DNA of 64,000 nt, from assembly GCA_039640505.1 (NCBI GenBank), contig CP046865.1, positions 2,161,501 through 2,225,500 on the forward strand, given 5' to 3'. Origin of the DNA: Rhodobacteraceae bacterium Araon29 (GTDB taxonomy: Bacteria > Pseudomonadota > Alphaproteobacteria > Rhodobacterales > Rhodobacteraceae). The stretch's first letter is position 1. Each line of letters starts with the position of its first letter. A program made the translations under genes and the position numbers. Of this stretch, positions 61,874 through 64,000 are shown piece after piece. The notes under the pieces were generated by a model. The model worked only from the letters and a program-made list of their open reading frames with translations. It did not search any database and was not told where the DNA came from.

Positions 61874-61960
61874 TTTGTGATTTCTTATTTTTTATTCGAT
61901 TAAGGGTGCTCGACATTGAGCCGATATGTTGACGTGAAATAATAAAGGGATACAGATATG

Positions 61961-63835
61961 TCAATTTTCGGGATTGAATTCTTTGACCCATTTCTTGATA
62001 AACTTTCTTGCCTCTTTGTGATCGCTAGATTCAACGATAGGATGCAATTCGTTTAGCATCAACTCAATTTCGTCAGGAGGCAATGTTGTTTCTTCAGCTC
62101 TTAGAATCTTGTTGTGTGGTGTTGAAAGGGTTTTATGATCGATAAGCAATTCTTCGTAAAGTTTTTCTCCTGCACGCAGTCCAATTTCCTTTATCTCTAT
62201 ACCGAAGCCATCTGAATTATCTCGTTTGACACTTTTTCCGAGCAATTCGATCATCCGGGTCGCTAAATCAACGATTTTTATTGGCTCGCCCATGTCTAAA
62301 ACGAAAACGTCACCACCACGTGCATAGCTTCCTGCAACTAGTACGAGTTGAGCCGCCTCCGAAAGGGTCATAAAATACCTAGTAACCCTTCGGTCAGTTA
62401 TTGTAACTGGACCGCCCGTTGCTATTTGAGACTCAAAAAGCGGAATAACCGAACCTGAAGAGCCAAGAACATTCCCAAATCTGACGCTCGCAAATATTGT
62501 GGAGCTCTCAATTGCTTGGGAGTTTTGGACAATGAGTTCCGCAAGCCTTTTGGTGGCACCCATAATATTCGTTGGTCTTACAGCTTTATCGCTGGATATT
62601 AAAGTGAACCCCTCAACTTTCAGTCGTACTGAAGCGGAACACAGTATTTGAGTTCCGAGAACGTTGTTTCTTATGCCCTCAATCTCGTTCTGCTCAACAA
62701 GAGGTACATGTTTATATGCCGCAGCATGAAAAATCGCCTTTACTTTGAAGCCGGTAATAACCTCCTCGACGCGCGCCCGGTCAATCACGGACCCAAGTAC
62801 TGCACAGATCTTTGTGCTGGTGTCGGGAAATAGTTCCTGCAAACTTTTTTCGATAGAATAGAGGGCAAATTCCGATTGCTCGAACAAAACGATACAAGAG
62901 GGCTCGTAGCTCATCAACTGGCGGCACAACTCAGAACCGATTGAACCGCCAGCACCCGTGACCATTACTACTTTCGATTTGTAGTGATCCCTAGGACCGA
63001 CCAAGCCCAAATTTATGTCCTCTCGATCAAGAAAGGTTTCAGGGGAAACTGGTTTCCAATTTCCGAAAAGACGTTCTCCTGAAATAAGTTCTGGATATGA
63101 AGGGAGGGTCTGAATCTCGCAACCCAGCTTTGATAGCTTTTTCGCGATTAGCTTGCGGCTATCAGCGCTTAACGAAGGCATCGCGAGTAAGATCCGAACG
63201 ATTTGACCCGAGGATGCCAAATCTTCTAGTGCCGAAGGTTGCTGAATTCGCAGATTACTAACAACTAGCCCCTGCAGGCTCGGCTTGTCATCAACTAAGG
63301 CCACAGGCTTGAACTCGTTGGAATGTTTCAATGCTACAACAAGTTGCACCCCTGCAGAACCAGCGCCGTAAATTGCTACCGGTACACGGTTGGCTGGCTT
63401 TGCCTGCAACAGAGTTAGACCGTGCAACAATCCGACCCTCAGGCCCACAGACATAAGAAAATAGAGTATCGAAAAAAGCACGGCTACCGAAATATTGGTT
63501 TCCAGAAGCCCAAGTAGTGATAGCAGGCCTGCGGCTAGTCCAATCAAAGCGACTGTTGCAGCCAGGGAGCGAACCGACGCAAGATCGAATCCAAACAGCT
63601 TAATTCTATGCATGCCCATAAGCGCCGAACTGAAAGCTGTCAGGAGCATCAGCACGAGGATTGGCGTGAAAAGGTCGTGGTGGTCTAGCCTACCTTCGAC
63701 AAACAAAACCGATCCGAGATATGCTAAAATCACAAGAACTATGTCCGCCACAGAAAGCAATACTCGCTTTACAATTGCGGGTAAGCCAACCAGCCAAGCA
63801 TATTTGGTCGAAAATAGTTTTTGGAGAAAAGTCAT
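61961..63835 (-). CDS. UDP-sugar 4,6-dehydratase, CapD/WbpM/PglF type
   Basis: A 624-residue membrane-bound nucleoside-diphosphate-sugar dehydratase. Four membrane helices (about 20-125), then a CoA-binding-like Rossmann domain (VPVAIYGAGSAGVQLVVAL), then the catalytic SDR domain. The latter has KVVMVTGAGGSIGSELCRQL, FHAAAYKHVPLVEQNEIEGI, and TLISSDKAVRPTNIMGATKRLAEL (in parts). The YxxxK of other SDRs is MxxxK, as in WbpM. It would make UDP-4-keto-6-deoxy-HexNAc for bacillosamine, QuiNAc or FucNAc. AGGA before the ATG. Confidence 0.92.
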   Translation of the reverse strand: MTFLQKLFSTKYAWLVGLPAIVKRVLLSVADIVLVILAYLGSVLFVEGRLDHHDLFTPILVLMLLTAFSSALMGMHRIKLFGFDLASVRSLAATVALIGLAAGLLSLLGLLETNISVAVLFSILYFLMSVGLRVGLLHGLTLLQAKPANRVPVAIYGAGSAGVQLVVALKHSNEFKPVALVDDKPSLQGLVVSNLRIQQPSALEDLASSGQIVRILLAMPSLSADSRKLIAKKLSKLGCEIQTLPSYPELISGERLFGNWKPVSPETFLDREDINLGLVGPRDHYKSKVVMVTGAGGSIGSELCRQLMSYEPSCIVLFEQSEFALYSIEKSLQELFPDTSTKICAVLGSVIDRARVEEVITGFKVKAIFHAAAYKHVPLVEQNEIEGIRNNVLGTQILCSASVRLKVEGFTLISSDKAVRPTNIMGATKRLAELIVQNSQAIESSTIFASVRFGNVLGSSGSVIPLFESQIATGGPVTITDRRVTRYFMTLSEAAQLVLVAGSYARGGDVFVLDMGEPIKIVDLATRMIELLGKSVKRDNSDGFGIEIKEIGLRAGEKLYEELLIDHKTLSTPHNKILRAEETTLPPDEIELMLNELHPIVESSDHKEARKFIKKWVKEFNPEN

Positions 63836-63862
63836 TGCTATCCTGTAATCTCGGCGATTTTC

Positions 63863-64000
63863 TTAGGCCCGCACATCTTTGACGGCCCAAATGCAATTCT
63901 TGATCATCAGAATCGTAGTTTCTTGGTTAGCGGTCGTATCAATTTCAACAACCGTGGTTTGTGGAAAATTGAGTTTTTTGGCCAGCTCAAAGCGTCCTCG
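63863..64000 (-). CDS. 3' end of an unidentified gene (partial)
   Basis: An open minus-strand frame runs from the window edge (64000) to a TAA at 63863-63865, giving 45 C-terminal residues. Visible: RGRFELAKKLNFPQTTVVEIDTTANQETTILMIKNCIWAVKDVRA (read in parts). The TTVVEIDTT...E pattern is reminiscent of nucleotide-kinase ends such as adenylylsulfate kinases, but 45 residues are too few to assign. It is upstream of the CapD-like gene with a 27-base gap. Confidence 0.5.
   Translation of the reverse strand, partial: RGRFELAKKLNFPQTTVVEIDTTANQETTILMIKNCIWAVKDVRA

Overview
The window looks like a chromosomal segment of a marine alphaproteobacterium of the order Rhodobacterales (Roseobacter group). 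I judge this from gene order and protein style: pepA-lptF-lptG-surA-pdxA-rsmA, prfA-prmC, a DUF4167 gene, edd-eda, DUF2852, a PIN-domain gene behind an RlmI-like methylase, and sufT-sufA. By eye the base composition is moderate (about half G+C) up to about 42 kb. It becomes visibly more AT-rich in the polysaccharide and accessory half. No rRNA, tRNA or CRISPR array was seen. Species cannot be fixed from the sequence alone.

Layout. (1) 1-7.3 kb: envelope biogenesis and housekeeping (pepA, cut by the window edge; lptF; a frameshifted lptG; surA; pdxA; rsmA; pyrE). lptD, usual between lptG and surA in relatives, is not there. (2) 7.3-13.6 kb: DUF4167, prmC-prfA, DUF1499, agmatinase, an M20 amidohydrolase, mazG. 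(3) 13.6-18.8 kb: an iron-uptake-like block on the minus strand (DUF4856 secreted protein, then sterol desaturase-fbpA-fbpB). (4) 19-35.3 kb: mostly single housekeeping genes (nucleoside hydrolase, SelO, phosphatase, GNAT, two EamA exporters, Na+/H+ antiporter, DEAD helicase, Fur, GST-like, enolase, rlmI-PIN, the Entner-Doudoroff pair edd-eda, an SMR exporter). (5) 35.4-43.1 kb: glnE with a small overlapping partner, a YbaK-type deacylase, DUF2852, arginyl/leucyl transferase, sufT-sufA, a 2OG-Fe(II) oxygenase, tpiA. (6) 43.3-50.6 kb: lipid kinase, manC, an MBL hydrolase and a complete dTDP-rhamnose operon rfbCBDA.

(7) 50.6-57.1 kb is an accessory island inserted in the polysaccharide locus: 1.2 kb without convincing genes, an AbrB-Doc toxin-antitoxin pair bracketed by a 25-bp direct repeat (24/25 identical), VanZ, a two-gene module of unknown function, an XRE regulator divergent from a tyrosine recombinase with a perfect palindrome on the recombinase start codon, an IS3-type transposase remnant, and a YdcF-like gene. 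(8) 57.3-64 kb: membrane steps of polysaccharide synthesis (O-antigen ligase-like, GT39, UPF0104 membrane protein, polyprenyl-phosphate-sugar-synthase-like GT2, a CapD/WbpM-type dehydratase) and the 3' end of an unidentified gene.

How the genes combine: manC, rfbABCD and the CapD-like enzyme would supply GDP-mannose, dTDP-L-rhamnose and a 4,6-dehydrated UDP-HexNAc. The GT2-UPF0104-GT39-ligase group would assemble or decorate surface glycan at the membrane, and Lpt export would deliver LPS. eno, edd, eda and tpiA form a scattered central-carbon set; edd has a perfect LacI-type palindrome upstream. The best candidates for something undescribed are the XRE / two-gene module / recombinase block (53.1-55.6 kb) and the repeat-flanked toxin-antitoxin cassette (51.8-52.6 kb).
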